Shown here in pieces: positions 37,111 through 46,479 of a DNA stretch of 64,000 nucleotides (position 1 is its first letter; each line of letters starts with the position of its first letter). Under the pieces are notes generated by a model. It saw only the letters and a list, made by a program, of their open reading frames with translations, made no database searches and was not told where the DNA came from. This DNA is from Bacteroidota bacterium (GTDB lineage: Bacteria; Bacteroidota; Bacteroidia; UKL13-3). The stretch is from assembly GCA_947460345.1 (NCBI GenBank), contig CANHGM010000010.1, positions 1-64,000 on the forward strand, read 5' to 3'. The position numbers and the translations under genes are program-made.

Positions 37111-38589
37111 ATGAGTTTAGAAAAAGCATCAAAGGCAGGGTTTTCATTACTGTTCAGAAAAATTTGGGACAGTATATTAAACTTATTTGTCATGGCAATT
37201 TTAGCTCGCCAACTTCCTTTATCTGATTTTGGAATTTTAGCGGCCTCAATGGTGGTGATAAATTGGATAAATACATTAACATCAGCTGGGCTTGATGATT
37301 TTGTGATATTATATAAAGGGAAAGAAAAAGAGAAGATGTGGCAAGCTTCATTTAGTATAAGTTTTTGGGTTTCTTTAAGTATGCTATGCATACTTTTTTT
37401 GATAGCTCCATTTTGGTCAAGCTTTTTTAGCAGTAAAGAGGTGTTGAATATTCTGTATTTACTAGGGATAATATTTTTCTTTAATGCCCTTACAGTTGTC
37501 CCAAAAGCCATCCTAAGAAAGCAACTTGCTTATACCAAAATTATAAAAATTCAAATTATCATTGGAAGTATTGCTACAATAGCTAAAGTTTTTGCTGTAT
37601 ATATGGGTTGGGGAGTATATAGCTTAGTGTTACCAATTACCATTGCTGCTCCTGTCCAAGCATTTTTCTTTTTTAAGTCAGTAGACAGAAAAGTTTTTTC
37701 ATCTATTTTTAGCATTGATTTCAAGCTTTGGAAAGAAGCTTATACTTTTACATCCTATATCATAGGTAGTAGACTCATCAATAGGTTGATGAACGAAGGA
37801 GATAATTTAATTGTGGGTAAAACACTGGGATTAGAATCTTTAGGATTATATAATATAGCTTATCAGTCAGCTAATTTTATAGTAGCCATTATAACAGGAA
37901 TTGTGGGCGATGTAAGCACTCCCATATTCTCAAAAGTTTCTCATGACATGAATCGATTAAAAGAAACTGTTTTAAGGATGTTGCATTTGATTGGTTTTAT
38001 ATCAATTCCTATTATAGCTATTATAATTGTTTTTTCTGATCAGATGATTTGGTTGTTGTATGGAAAGTCATTTATGGCTTCAGTAATTCCATTAAAACTT
38101 CTGGCCATTTTTGCCTTATTCAGAATGTTTAACAGCCCTTCTTCTAATATTTTCAATTCTTTACAAATGCCCAAAAAACCTTTTTACTTTCAACTAATTA
38201 TATTGCCTTTTTTCTTGGTTTGCATATATCTAGCTTCATTCAATGGGTTAATTGCTTTCACAGCATCAGTTGTATTAATTAGATGCATTTTTAGTTTTAT
38301 ACTTATATACCAATCATTATTAATAATTAACATTAAAATATACGAAGCTTGGCAAGCCATAAAACCATATATATTGTCATTCACACCTATTTTTATCCTT
38401 TTGCTATTATTAAAACTATATAGTAATGGATTTACTTGGCAGTTATATATAGGCTATAGTGTTTGTGTGTTATTTTCTGTATATATGTATTTATTTATTC
38501 TAAAACAAACAACACCTATGATTTGGCAAAGAACCAAAGATGAACTGAAGAGAATTCACCCGTCTTTGAAATTGTTAGATAATATCTAA
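37111..38589 (+). CDS. Polysaccharide flippase (MOP superfamily, Wzx-like)
   Basis: A 492-residue inner-membrane protein with about 12-14 helices. The opening SLEKASKAGFSLLFRKIWDSILNLFVMAILARQLPLSDFGIL and the central GDNLIVGKTLGLESLGLYNIAYQ (quoted here only in part as GDNLIVGKTLG) are typical of lipopolysaccharide or exopolysaccharide flippases. It would move lipid-linked sugars across the membrane. No glycosyltransferases are nearby, so it is isolated from a biosynthesis cluster. The ATG at 37111 is preferred to the TTG at 37099. Confidence 0.85.
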   Translation: MSLEKASKAGFSLLFRKIWDSILNLFVMAILARQLPLSDFGILAASMVVINWINTLTSAGLDDFVILYKGKEKEKMWQASFSISFWVSLSMLCILFLIAPFWSSFFSSKEVLNILYLLGIIFFFNALTVVPKAILRKQLAYTKIIKIQIIIGSIATIAKVFAVYMGWGVYSLVLPITIAAPVQAFFFFKSVDRKVFSSIFSIDFKLWKEAYTFTSYIIGSRLINRLMNEGDNLIVGKTLGLESLGLYNIAYQSANFIVAIITGIVGDVSTPIFSKVSHDMNRLKETVLRMLHLIGFISIPIIAIIIVFSDQMIWLLYGKSFMASVIPLKLLAIFALFRMFNSPSSNIFNSLQMPKKPFYFQLIILPFFLVCIYLASFNGLIAFTASVVLIRCIFSFILIYQSLLIINIKIYEAWQAIKPYILSFTPIFILLLLLKLYSNGFTWQLYIGYSVCVLFSVYMYLFILKQTTPMIWQRTKDELKRIHPSLKLLDNI

Positions 38590-38592
38590 TAT

Positions 38593-39312
38593 TTACAGTG
38601 TTTTAATCAATTTGACTAACCCGTCTTTGTTTATCACTCCGATATGTTGCATTACTAGTTTATGATTTATATAAAACAACAAAGCTGGTATTGATTCAAC
38701 ATTGAGTTTACGGTAAACTTCTAAGTCTATATCTGCATTAAGCTTTATTAATTTTAATGTGCTTTTATATTCATTTGAAACTTCTTCAATCAATGGAGAC
38801 ATTGTTTTACAAGGCAAACACCAAGGAGCATATACATCTACCATTACAAGAGTATCTGTGCTAAGTAATTTTTCGAAAATGTCTAGCGTTATTTCAGGAA
38901 CAATTTGCGATTCTTTTTCAGTTTTAACAGCATATTGATAATTCTCCCAATTCATCAATCCACCTTGTAGTTCATATATTTTTTTGAATCCAGCTTCTTT
39001 AAATACTGATGACGAAATAGAACTTCTGGCTCCTGACAAACAATAAATATATATAGGTTTATTAATATCTAAAGTTTTTAAAACAGCCAAGAAATCAGTT
39101 TGGTACATATCAATGTTTTGAGCCCCAATTATATGTTTGGTATTATACTCTGCTTGGGTTCGCACATCTATCACATATTTTGAAGTGTTACTTTCTATTT
39201 GCTGTTTAAATTCAGGTGCAGATATAACCGTATATAAAGCTTGTGCACTCATCGAGTGTGGCATAAAAGCTACATATAATAAGAAGAATAAATATGTAAA
39301 ATATTTAAGCAT
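38593..39312 (-). CDS. Exported rhodanese-thioredoxin fusion protein
   Basis: About 239 residues from the ATG at 39312 (MLKYFTYLFFLLYVAF, signal peptide). The rhodanese domain comes first, with the active-site cysteine in IYIYCLSGARS near residue 91, then a thioredoxin domain with WCLPCKTM. Both catalytic sites are intact. A periplasmic fusion of a sulfur-transferase and a disulfide exchanger suggests envelope redox or sulfur handling. It overlaps the upstream cytosolic thioredoxin gene by eight bases, so the two are co-translated. Confidence 0.85.
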   Translation of the reverse strand: MLKYFTYLFFLLYVAFMPHSMSAQALYTVISAPEFKQQIESNTSKYVIDVRTQAEYNTKHIIGAQNIDMYQTDFLAVLKTLDINKPIYIYCLSGARSSISSSVFKEAGFKKIYELQGGLMNWENYQYAVKTEKESQIVPEITLDIFEKLLSTDTLVMVDVYAPWCLPCKTMSPLIEEVSNEYKSTLKLIKLNADIDLEVYRKLNVESIPALLFYINHKLVMQHIGVINKDGLVKLIKTL

Positions 39313-39604
39313 AAGATGTGATGATTTTTTCGAGTTGAGCTGCTGATTGAACACCAGATTCTCTCCATTTTATTTCTCCTTTTTTAAATAGTATTAATGT
39401 GGGTACCCCTTGAATGCGATATATACTTGAAACATTAAGATTTTTATCTACATCTATTTTGATGATGGTTACTTTTTCGCCCATTTTAGATTTTAAATCT
39501 TCTAATATCGGCTTCATCATTTTACAAGGCCCACACCACTCAGCTGAAAAATCAACTAGAGTCGGGGTTTCATTGTTTATTAATTCTGAAAATTTATTTG
39601 ACAT
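39305..39604 (-). CDS. trxA: Thioredoxin
   Basis: A 99-residue cytosolic thioredoxin with WCGPCKMMKP near residue 22 and the cis-proline loop VPTLILFKKG. No signal peptide. It overlaps the downstream rhodanese-thioredoxin gene by eight bases and lies just upstream of it on the minus strand; a cytochrome c peroxidase gene lies upstream of it. Together they look like a small oxidative or redox unit. Confidence 0.93.
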   Translation of the reverse strand: MSNKFSELINNETPTLVDFSAEWCGPCKMMKPILEDLKSKMGEKVTIIKIDVDKNLNVSSIYRIQGVPTLILFKKGEIKWRESGVQSAAQLEKIITSYA

Positions 39605-39663
39605 GTGCTTGTTATATTTAATACAAAATTAGGTCACTTATCATTAGCCAAATATAACAAAGG

Positions 39664-40620
39664 TTACTTAGACTTAGATTTAGTAAATCTATCGTCAGTC
39701 AAAGCAATTAAAAAGTTTTCTAAATCTATTTTCTCTGCCTCAGTAAAGTTTATTGCATTGGTTAAAGAACTATCTATATTAATAGCATTGTTAACAACCA
39801 ATGCTGGATTTGAGTAAAAGTCAATCACCTCTCTTAACGTTCTCATTTTACCATTATGCATATAGGGTGCTGTAACTGCTATATTTCTTAGTCCTGGCAC
39901 TTTAAATTTCCCCAGATCATTGCTGTCTTTTGTTACTTGAAACCTACCTGCATCATTCCAATCTTTGCCATTATATAATCCTATATTTTTAAATTCATCT
40001 CCAGTAAAATCAGGACTAAAATGACAATCAAAACATTTAGCTTTATCACTCATAAAAATTTCTCTTCCTCTGATAGCTGATTCATTCATACCATTTTTTT
40101 GTTCATTCATATACCTATCAAAAGGTGTATTAGAAGTTTCTAACGATCTTTCATAAGAGGCAATAGCTTTGGCGACATTTAATCTATTGGGTTTTTGTTT
40201 ATATACTTTATTAAACCAAAAAATATATGTTGAATTTTTTGATAACCTAGAAATAACTTCATCATATGATATATTCATTTCATTTGGGTCTTCTATTGGA
40301 AAATGAACTTGATCTTCTAAATCTTTACCTCGACCATCGTAAAAATACAACCCACCATTAGATATATTCATCACAGTTGGGGCATTTCTTTTTCCTCGCT
40401 TCCCTCCTACACCAATGCTAAAGTCTAGTGAATCAGCAAAAGCAAATTGAGGCTTATGACATGAGGCACAACTAATGCTTCTATCAAATGATAAATCAGT
40501 ATCAAAAAAGAGTTTTTTACCTAATTCAACTTCAGTTATAGGTGTCTTATCAAATTTATAATAGACTGAAGTGAAAGAAAAAGAAAAGGCAACAAATACT
40601 ATGACAAATAAACGTTTCAT
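39664..40620 (-). CDS. Di-haem cytochrome c peroxidase (CcpA/MauG family)
   Basis: A 318-residue exported protein (signal: MKRLFVIVFVAFSFSFTSVYY). Two CxxCH haem sites: CASCHKPQFAF near residue 51 and CFDCHFSPDF near 202. Other marks: GKKLFFDTDLSFDRSISC, RNAPTVMN, and the late PYMHNGKMRTLREVIDFY with the second haem methionine. It reduces hydrogen peroxide in the periplasm or acts as a MauG-like oxidase. Confidence 0.92.
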   Translation of the reverse strand: MKRLFVIVFVAFSFSFTSVYYKFDKTPITEVELGKKLFFDTDLSFDRSISCASCHKPQFAFADSLDFSIGVGGKRGKRNAPTVMNISNGGLYFYDGRGKDLEDQVHFPIEDPNEMNISYDEVISRLSKNSTYIFWFNKVYKQKPNRLNVAKAIASYERSLETSNTPFDRYMNEQKNGMNESAIRGREIFMSDKAKCFDCHFSPDFTGDEFKNIGLYNGKDWNDAGRFQVTKDSNDLGKFKVPGLRNIAVTAPYMHNGKMRTLREVIDFYSNPALVVNNAINIDSSLTNAINFTEAEKIDLENFLIALTDDRFTKSKSK

Positions 40621-40686
40621 AAGGCAAAAATAAACATATTGAAAAGTAGAAAGATTCTGAATTATACTAAAAATTAATCTTTTGTT

Positions 40687-40788
40687 TTATTGGACAATTA
40701 TTTTCTCTACAGTATCGCCCATTCTTAATATATAAACCCCTTTATTACAATCCAATGGTTGAAATAATTTTTTGGTTTTCAAATTCTT
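40687..40788 (-). pseudogene. Remnant of a T9SS type A sorting domain
   Basis: A 33-codon open stretch ends in a stop and reads KLFQPLDCNKGVYILRM, then GDTVEKIIVQ. The GVYILR strand and basic tail are the hallmark end of T9SS type A sorting domains. There is no upstream body: the frame closes at a stop after 40788. So a larger secreted-protein gene has been lost here. Confidence 0.6.
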
Positions 40789-40834
40789 TCAAAATACTGG
40801 CAATTTGATCTTTAGTAAATTTACTTTGTTTCAT
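40745..40834 (-). pseudogene. Remnant of an IS3-family OrfA (transposase N-terminus)
   Basis: ATG at 40834 opens MKQSKFTKDQIASILKEFEN, the N-terminal helix of IS3-type OrfA proteins, then diverges and stops after 29 codons. It overlaps the T9SS remnant in another frame, and the junction lies near 40775-40795. The rest of the 320-base gap (40621-40940) shows no gene. Confidence 0.6.
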
Positions 40835-40940
40835 TTTTTTTGCAATTTAATAAGATTTTAAAAAAAATTGTACTAATTTCAGAGATGGTTACAACAACAT
40901 CTAATCATATTTTTTGTTTTTATAATATATTGCAACCATT

Positions 40941-42083
40941 ATGAGTGAACCATTACCAAGAAGAAATTTTTTAACCAGAGTTTCTTTAGCATTTGCCTCT
41001 GCATTGGCATCTCCTATTATAAGTTTTTCAAATTCAATTCAATCTTCTAAATCATCAGCTAAAAAAATGAATCCAATTATCAAAATACGTGCGTTAGGTT
41101 TTCAATGGGAAACCTTAGATCCCTTTTTGTTTTGCGTTCATCATGAAGATAAGTTTCCAAAAGGCAATGAAGTAATGGGCCCTGTTACCTCACTACAAGG
41201 CAGACATTTAGGAGATGATTTTATCATTAAAGATGGATTTAGAATGTATCATGGCAAATCAGTACCTGGTTTTCCGGGCCATCCTCACCGTGGGTTTGAA
41301 ACCATCACGGTTGTTCGTCAAGGAATAGTTGACCATGCCGACTCTATGGGGGCAGCCGGAAGATACGGAGATGGCGATGTGCAGTGGATGACAGCAGGCA
41401 AAGGAGTTCAACACTCTGAGATGTTTCCATTGATAAGTACTGAAAAAGAAAACCCTATGGAGCTTTTTCAAATTTGGTTGAATCTACCAAAAAAAAATAA
41501 AATGGTTGAACCACATTTTAAAATGTTGTGGAGAGATTTAATTCCTAATTTTATTCATACAGATGGCCATAATAAAAAGACTACTGTTGAAGTAATTGCT
41601 GGAAAAATAGATAAAACGATAGCTCCTACTCCTCCGCCTAATTCGTGGGCTGCTGATGAGAAAAATGAAGTTGCTGTTTGGAATATTAAAATGGAGGCCG
41701 GTGCACAATGGACACTTCCTATAGCATCAGAAGGAATTAATAGAACCATCTATTTTTATGAAGGTGAATCGTTGTTATTAAATGAAACTTCTATACCTAA
41801 ATACAATGCTGTTGAGTTGATGCCAAATGCTGAAGTTGTATTACATTCAGGCGATAAAGAAACCAGTATTTTATTGCTTCAAGGCAGGCCTATAGACGAG
41901 CCTGTAATACAATATGGTCCTTTTGTGATGAATACGAAAGAAGAGATAAATCAAGCATTTGAAGATTATCATCAAACACAATTTGGCGGCTGGCCTTGGC
42001 CTAAATACGACCAAGTACATGAAAGAAATAAAAGCAGATTTGCCAAACATGCTGATGGCAAAATAGAAACAAAAGAAAGCTAG
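40941..42083 (+). CDS. Pirin-family cupin protein with Tat-like leader
   Basis: A 380-residue bicupin. The N-terminus carries a twin-arginine-like leader (PRRNFLTRVSLAFASALASP). The pirin core follows with metal-binding residues in GHPHRGFETIT and GVQHSEM. Other features: GDVQWMTAGKG and LLLQGRPIDEPV. The C-terminal stretch FGGWPWPKYDQVHERNKSRF is typical of pirins. Some pirins have quercetinase activity; the substrate here is unknown. An exported pirin is less common than a cytosolic one. Confidence 0.88.
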   Translation: MSEPLPRRNFLTRVSLAFASALASPIISFSNSIQSSKSSAKKMNPIIKIRALGFQWETLDPFLFCVHHEDKFPKGNEVMGPVTSLQGRHLGDDFIIKDGFRMYHGKSVPGFPGHPHRGFETITVVRQGIVDHADSMGAAGRYGDGDVQWMTAGKGVQHSEMFPLISTEKENPMELFQIWLNLPKKNKMVEPHFKMLWRDLIPNFIHTDGHNKKTTVEVIAGKIDKTIAPTPPPNSWAADEKNEVAVWNIKMEAGAQWTLPIASEGINRTIYFYEGESLLLNETSIPKYNAVELMPNAEVVLHSGDKETSILLLQGRPIDEPVIQYGPFVMNTKEEINQAFEDYHQTQFGGWPWPKYDQVHERNKSRFAKHADGKIETKES

Positions 42084-42089
42084 TTTTAT

Positions 42090-42623
42090 TTAGTTTTCGT
42101 TAGTAAAAATGAGATGAACTTCTTTGTTTAAAAAGTCTAATGCTTTTTGGGTTGGATTTTCATCACGCTCAATTAAAATTGAAAAAATAGCTTTAGATAA
42201 ATCTATTCCTTTTGCATCATCAGGCAAACTCATAAAAGCGACATTAATCATTTGAATGATTTGCTCTTTAACAGCACGTGAAAGAGACCATACATGATGA
42301 GATACATATATCTGTTGGCTTAGGTTGTGGTTAAACTCAGCTTGTATATCTACAATCAGATTATGTTTTAGTTCTGAGGCACTCATCCCTGGTTTACTCA
42401 CTCTTTGAATTACGTTGATAGGTGTAATTCTTTCGAGCAATAAAGCCATACGTTCATATGCTTGTAAACGTAATGGTGTAAAAAGATTTTGGTTTTTTAA
42501 ACGAAGTTCTAACAAACGTTTTTCTTCTTCGTTTTTCATCATTCTATCAAATAGTAACCAAGATATAAGACCTACTATTAATGAAGGAATTGTGTACTTT
42601 AAAATTTCTAGTATAACTTCCAT
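42090..42623 (-). CDS. Membrane-anchored conserved protein of unknown function
   Basis: A 177-residue protein with one N-terminal transmembrane helix (ILKYTIPSLIVGLISWLLF) followed by a charged coiled stretch (NEEEKRLLELRLKNQN) and a globular region (PLRLQAYERMALLLERI, DIQAEFNHNLSQQIYV). I take it for one of the small Bacteroidota-wide families (resembling DUF7935) but this is only a likeness. Directly downstream of nusB on the same strand, 46 bases away. Confidence 0.6.
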   Translation of the reverse strand: MEVILEILKYTIPSLIVGLISWLLFDRMMKNEEEKRLLELRLKNQNLFTPLRLQAYERMALLLERITPINVIQRVSKPGMSASELKHNLIVDIQAEFNHNLSQQIYVSHHVWSLSRAVKEQIIQMINVAFMSLPDDAKGIDLSKAIFSILIERDENPTQKALDFLNKEVHLIFTNEN

Positions 42624-42669
42624 AATGTGATTTAATATTTGATGTTAAAACGTTAAAAGCAATTATTTA

Positions 42670-43611
42670 TTATTCAACTAAACCCCTACCCTTTTTTATA
42701 AGTTTACCTTCTTGTTTGATATCTTTTGAAATGCTATCTAAAACGCCATTCACAAACTTACCACTTTGTGGGGTGCTGTATACTTTGGCTAATTCTATAT
42801 ATTCATTCATAGAAACTTTTACAGGTATTGATTCAAAATACAAAAACTCTACTGTGCCTAATTTTAAAATGATTTGGTCTGTTAAAGCTATTCTATCTGA
42901 TTCCCAATTTTTACAATGTTTTTCGATATAACCCGAAAGAATTTCATTATTTGAAACAAATTTTTCTATCAAATTATCTCCAAAACCCATGACTTCATTC
43001 CAATCTTTTTCTTTACTTAACTCTTTAATATCGGTATTTTCAGTTAATGAGTCGGTAAACTTTAGAGTATATGAAAGTACAACAGGCTTGTCATCTATCC
43101 AATTAAAATAAGCATCTTCATATAACCCATTAAATAACTCAGAAGTATTAAAAAAATACTTTACAATATCTGTTACAAATTTTTTATCATCATCAAAAGT
43201 TGGATTTTCGATTGATAAATATTTAGACGTTGGTTTACTTTCAAGAAATTCAACATATAAATGTGGAATCTTATCTAAGTCTTTATCCCAACCCGCTGTT
43301 GCGTTATTAATTTGTTTATCTAAAACCTCACTGTTATATAGTTTAATTAAAACTTTATTGCAAAGCAATTTATTGAATTTAAAAATTTCTTGATCCAATA
43401 AAATATATTTACTCTTTTCTGTATCTAATGAGTTTTCTATCTGTTGATAGAATTTTGATACTAATGAAAGTGTATGTAAATATGATAACCAAAGTTTATC
43501 AATACTATTTTTATAAAATGAATGAACAGCTTTCATATCTATATTTTCATGTTGAGAATATAAATAAAGCGATTGAAAAGCTTTAATTCGAACGTATCTT
43601 CTGTTGAGCAT
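42670..43611 (-). CDS. nusB: Transcription antitermination factor NusB (long form)
   Basis: A 313-residue protein beginning MLNRRYVRIKAFQSLYLYSQ and ending in the NusB fold (DRIALTDQIILKLGTVEFL, ESIPVKVSMNEYIELAKVY, SGKFVNGVLDSI). Ordinary NusB is about 140 residues; the Bacteroidota form has a ~150-residue insertion in the middle, seen here. It binds boxA RNA with NusE for rRNA antitermination. Confidence 0.9.
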   Translation of the reverse strand: MLNRRYVRIKAFQSLYLYSQHENIDMKAVHSFYKNSIDKLWLSYLHTLSLVSKFYQQIENSLDTEKSKYILLDQEIFKFNKLLCNKVLIKLYNSEVLDKQINNATAGWDKDLDKIPHLYVEFLESKPTSKYLSIENPTFDDDKKFVTDIVKYFFNTSELFNGLYEDAYFNWIDDKPVVLSYTLKFTDSLTENTDIKELSKEKDWNEVMGFGDNLIEKFVSNNEILSGYIEKHCKNWESDRIALTDQIILKLGTVEFLYFESIPVKVSMNEYIELAKVYSTPQSGKFVNGVLDSISKDIKQEGKLIKKGRGLVE

Positions 43612-43681
43612 ATTTTTATATAAAGAACTATTTTAGGATTATAAATTTAATGCCTAATCCAAAGACATTTTAAATTTGATA

Positions 43682-44782
43682 TTAGTATGTTGAACCAACT
43701 AACATCATATCATGAATACGCTTTTCTGCTAATTCGTTAGCGGCTTTCTGAGTATAAGTATTGTCAGCTGCTGCTTTTTTGTATATAGCCATTAGGGTGT
43801 CATAAATTTTTTCAGCACTTCCATATGCTATTTCTCTATTATATCCAATATGTTCGCTATAAACATTAATAAGACCACCTGCATTTACTAAATAGTCAGG
43901 AGCATAAGCAATTCCTTTTTGCATAAGCATAGGGCCATGAATTGTTTCATCAGCTAATTGGTTATTAGCAGCACCACAAACTATTGAAGCTTTTAATTTT
44001 TCTATATTTTCAGTATTTAAAACTGCACCTAATGCACATGGAGCAAAAATGTCCACATCTAAACCTATAATATCTTCTTTGGGCACAACGATACAACCAA
44101 AATCTTTTGCATATTTTGAAAGTACTTCATCGTTTATATCAGATATATATATTTTTGCACCTTCTTTGTGTAAATACTCAATTAAATGTCCACCTACTTT
44201 ACCAATTCCTTGAACTGAAACAGATTTTCCAGCTAAAGAATCATTACCAAAAACATGTTTAGCTGAAGCTTTTATTCCCATATATACGCCAAAAGAAGTT
44301 ACTGGAGATGGGTCTCCACCACCACCCATACTTTCAGGTAAGCCTACTACATGGTCAGTTTCCATTTTAATGTACTCCATGTCTTTAGTAGTAGTTCCAA
44401 CATCTTCAGCAGTTATATATTTACCGTGTAAATTTTCAACAAACCTACCAAACTTTCTCATCAAAGCTTCTGTCTTATGTATTTTATTATCGCCAATAAT
44501 TACTGCTTTTGCTCCACCTAAATTCAAACCCGCTAAAGAAGCTTTGTATGTCATACCTCTAGATAAACGCATCACATCATTAATGGCACTTTCTTCATTG
44601 TCATACATCCAAAGGCGTGTTCCACCTAAACCTGGACCTAAAACTGTATTATGAATTGCTATTAATGCTTTTAAACCAGTAGCTTCGTCTTGACAAAACA
44701 CTATTTGTTCATGATTAAATGTTCCTAATCTATTAAACATATTCAATTGTGTTTGAGTTTGTTGTTCAGTGATTGTAGTCAT
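43682..44782 (-). CDS. Glu/Leu/Phe/Val dehydrogenase, leucine-dehydrogenase-like
   Basis: A 366-residue enzyme of the ELFV family. The substrate-binding region is GPGLGGTRLWMY and RLSRGMTYKASLAGLNLGGAK (contains the catalytic lysines), and the NAD domain has SVSVQGIGKVGGHLIEYL. Length and the GGTR motif favour leucine dehydrogenase (branched-chain amino acid deamination) over GDH. Stands alone; divergent from a PAP2-like gene. Confidence 0.87.
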   Translation of the reverse strand: MTTITEQQTQTQLNMFNRLGTFNHEQIVFCQDEATGLKALIAIHNTVLGPGLGGTRLWMYDNEESAINDVMRLSRGMTYKASLAGLNLGGAKAVIIGDNKIHKTEALMRKFGRFVENLHGKYITAEDVGTTTKDMEYIKMETDHVVGLPESMGGGGDPSPVTSFGVYMGIKASAKHVFGNDSLAGKSVSVQGIGKVGGHLIEYLHKEGAKIYISDINDEVLSKYAKDFGCIVVPKEDIIGLDVDIFAPCALGAVLNTENIEKLKASIVCGAANNQLADETIHGPMLMQKGIAYAPDYLVNAGGLINVYSEHIGYNREIAYGSAEKIYDTLMAIYKKAAADNTYTQKAANELAEKRIHDMMLVGSTY

Positions 44783-44889
44783 TATTATTAATTTATTGAA
44801 TTCCTAATTCGGCGGCAAAAGTACAATTTATTTATCAATAATTGTATGTAGTTTATTAAAAATGATAACTATTTGTTGCCTTACTTCGT

Positions 44890-45528
44890 ATGCTCAATCT
44901 TATGAAGAAATTTATTGCACATTTTATTTCGGTTGTATTTCATCCATCCATTTTGCAATTGCTTGGTTATTTGATTATTTGGTTTTTTTTAGGTGATTTA
45001 AAACGCTTCACGCCCAAAGGCATTCAATATTTAGCCACTTCTATTTTGCTTTTTACTTGGGGTATTCCATTACTCACTTTCATGATTTTAAAATTAGTTG
45101 GGCAGATAAAATCATTCACCTTAGAAAACCAACAAGAAAGATTTATCCCTTATATGGTCACTGCTCTTTGCTATTTTGCTTGCTGGAGATTGTTTGTAAA
45201 TAGCCATATTCAAGGGGTTATTGCTCCATACACATTAGCTGCTGCTGTAGTAATTGTATTTTGTGGGGTTACTAATTTTTTCACAAAAATTTCAGCTCAT
45301 GCTGCAGGATGTGGCGGTATCACAGCATTTGTTCTTTTCTGTTTTATGTATGGTGGATTAGCAGAAATCAGATGGATTTTAGTGGCTATTTTATGTATCA
45401 CAGGCATGGTTTTTAGTGCTCGTAAATACCTGAATGCACATACTGACCAACAGTTATTAATTGGCTATTTCGGAGGTATGTTTGTTTCTGCCATCACGCT
45501 TTATTTGTCTTTTGTTTTTTCGTTATAA
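44890..45528 (+). CDS. PAP2-like integral membrane protein
   Basis: A 212-residue protein with about six transmembrane helices. The PAP2-type phosphatase motifs are partly visible: KISAHAAGCGGITAF (SxHxxG) and HTDQQLLIGYFGGM (HxxxQxxxGxxxG). The first motif (KxxxxxxRP) is not obvious; RFIPYMV near residue 90 may be a relic. It may be a lipid-phosphatase relative without activity. Precedes gldA by about 40 bases. Confidence 0.6.
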   Translation: MLNLMKKFIAHFISVVFHPSILQLLGYLIIWFFLGDLKRFTPKGIQYLATSILLFTWGIPLLTFMILKLVGQIKSFTLENQQERFIPYMVTALCYFACWRLFVNSHIQGVIAPYTLAAAVVIVFCGVTNFFTKISAHAAGCGGITAFVLFCFMYGGLAEIRWILVAILCITGMVFSARKYLNAHTDQQLLIGYFGGMFVSAITLYLSFVFSL

Positions 45529-45570
45529 TTTGATTAAGTATTTTTGCCTCTTTAAATAAAACCCTTTGCC

Positions 45571-46479
45571 TTGTCAGTTATAGTAAATAATTTAAGTAAA
45601 ATATATGGCGAACAAAAAGCTGTAAATAATATCAGTTTTGAAGTAAAACCTGGTGAAATTTTAGGTTTTCTTGGGCCTAACGGTGCAGGTAAATCTACTA
45701 CCATGAAAATTCTTACTTGTTACCTACCTCCTACTTCAGGTTCAGCTAGCGTGTGTGGCTTTGATGTGGTTAAAGATACTCATGAAGTTAAAAAAAGAGT
45801 GGGCTATTTGCCTGAACTTAATCCGCTATATACTGATATGTTTGTGAAAGAATATTTGCATTTTATGGCTGATATTCATCAAATGGGAAGTAACGCCAGT
45901 AAAGCTGTTAGCGACATGATTGAAAAAGTAGGTCTCACTTTAGAACAATCAAAAAAAATTGGTCAGTTAAGTAAAGGTTACAAGCAAAGAGTAGGCTTAG
46001 CTCAAGCGATGATTCACAATCCAGAAGTTTTAATTTTAGATGAACCTACTTCAGGTTTAGACCCAAATCAAATTGTTGATATTCGTAATTTGATAAAAGA
46101 ATTCGGAAAAGATAAAACAGTTATTCTTTCTACTCATATCATGCAAGAAGTTCAAGCTATGTGCAGCAAAGTAATCATCATCAATAAAGGTAGTTTGGTT
46201 GCCAATAGTGAAGTTCAAAGCCTAAATCAGTTTACAGAAAAAGACAATATATTTAAGATTGAATTTAGCAAAGTTATTGACCCATCGGTGTTTAAATCTA
46301 TACATAGTATAATTGATATCTCATTAATTGATACCAATACTTATAGAATAATAGCTAGTGATGATTGTCGTGAAAAGTTATTTAAAATAGCTGTAGACAA
46401 CAATCTAGGTCTGTTAAGTCTGGTTAAAGAAGAGCAAAATCTAGAAGAAATTTTCAGAACACTCACTAAAAATGTTTAG
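45571..46479 (+). CDS. gldA: Gliding-motility ABC transporter ATPase GldA-like
   Basis: A 302-residue ATPase: Walker A GFLGPNGAGKSTTMKIL near residue 33, signature LSKGYKQRVGLAQAM and Walker B VLILDEPTSGLDPNQ. The family is that of GldA, which with GldF and GldG forms an ABC transporter needed for gliding in Flavobacterium-type bacteria. GldF and GldG are not adjacent. The start is TTG at 45571; a TATTTTTG box ends 24 bases earlier. A general ABC-2 ATPase is an alternative. Confidence 0.75.
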   Translation: MSVIVNNLSKIYGEQKAVNNISFEVKPGEILGFLGPNGAGKSTTMKILTCYLPPTSGSASVCGFDVVKDTHEVKKRVGYLPELNPLYTDMFVKEYLHFMADIHQMGSNASKAVSDMIEKVGLTLEQSKKIGQLSKGYKQRVGLAQAMIHNPEVLILDEPTSGLDPNQIVDIRNLIKEFGKDKTVILSTHIMQEVQAMCSKVIIINKGSLVANSEVQSLNQFTEKDNIFKIEFSKVIDPSVFKSIHSIIDISLIDTNTYRIIASDDCREKLFKIAVDNNLGLLSLVKEEQNLEEIFRTLTKNV

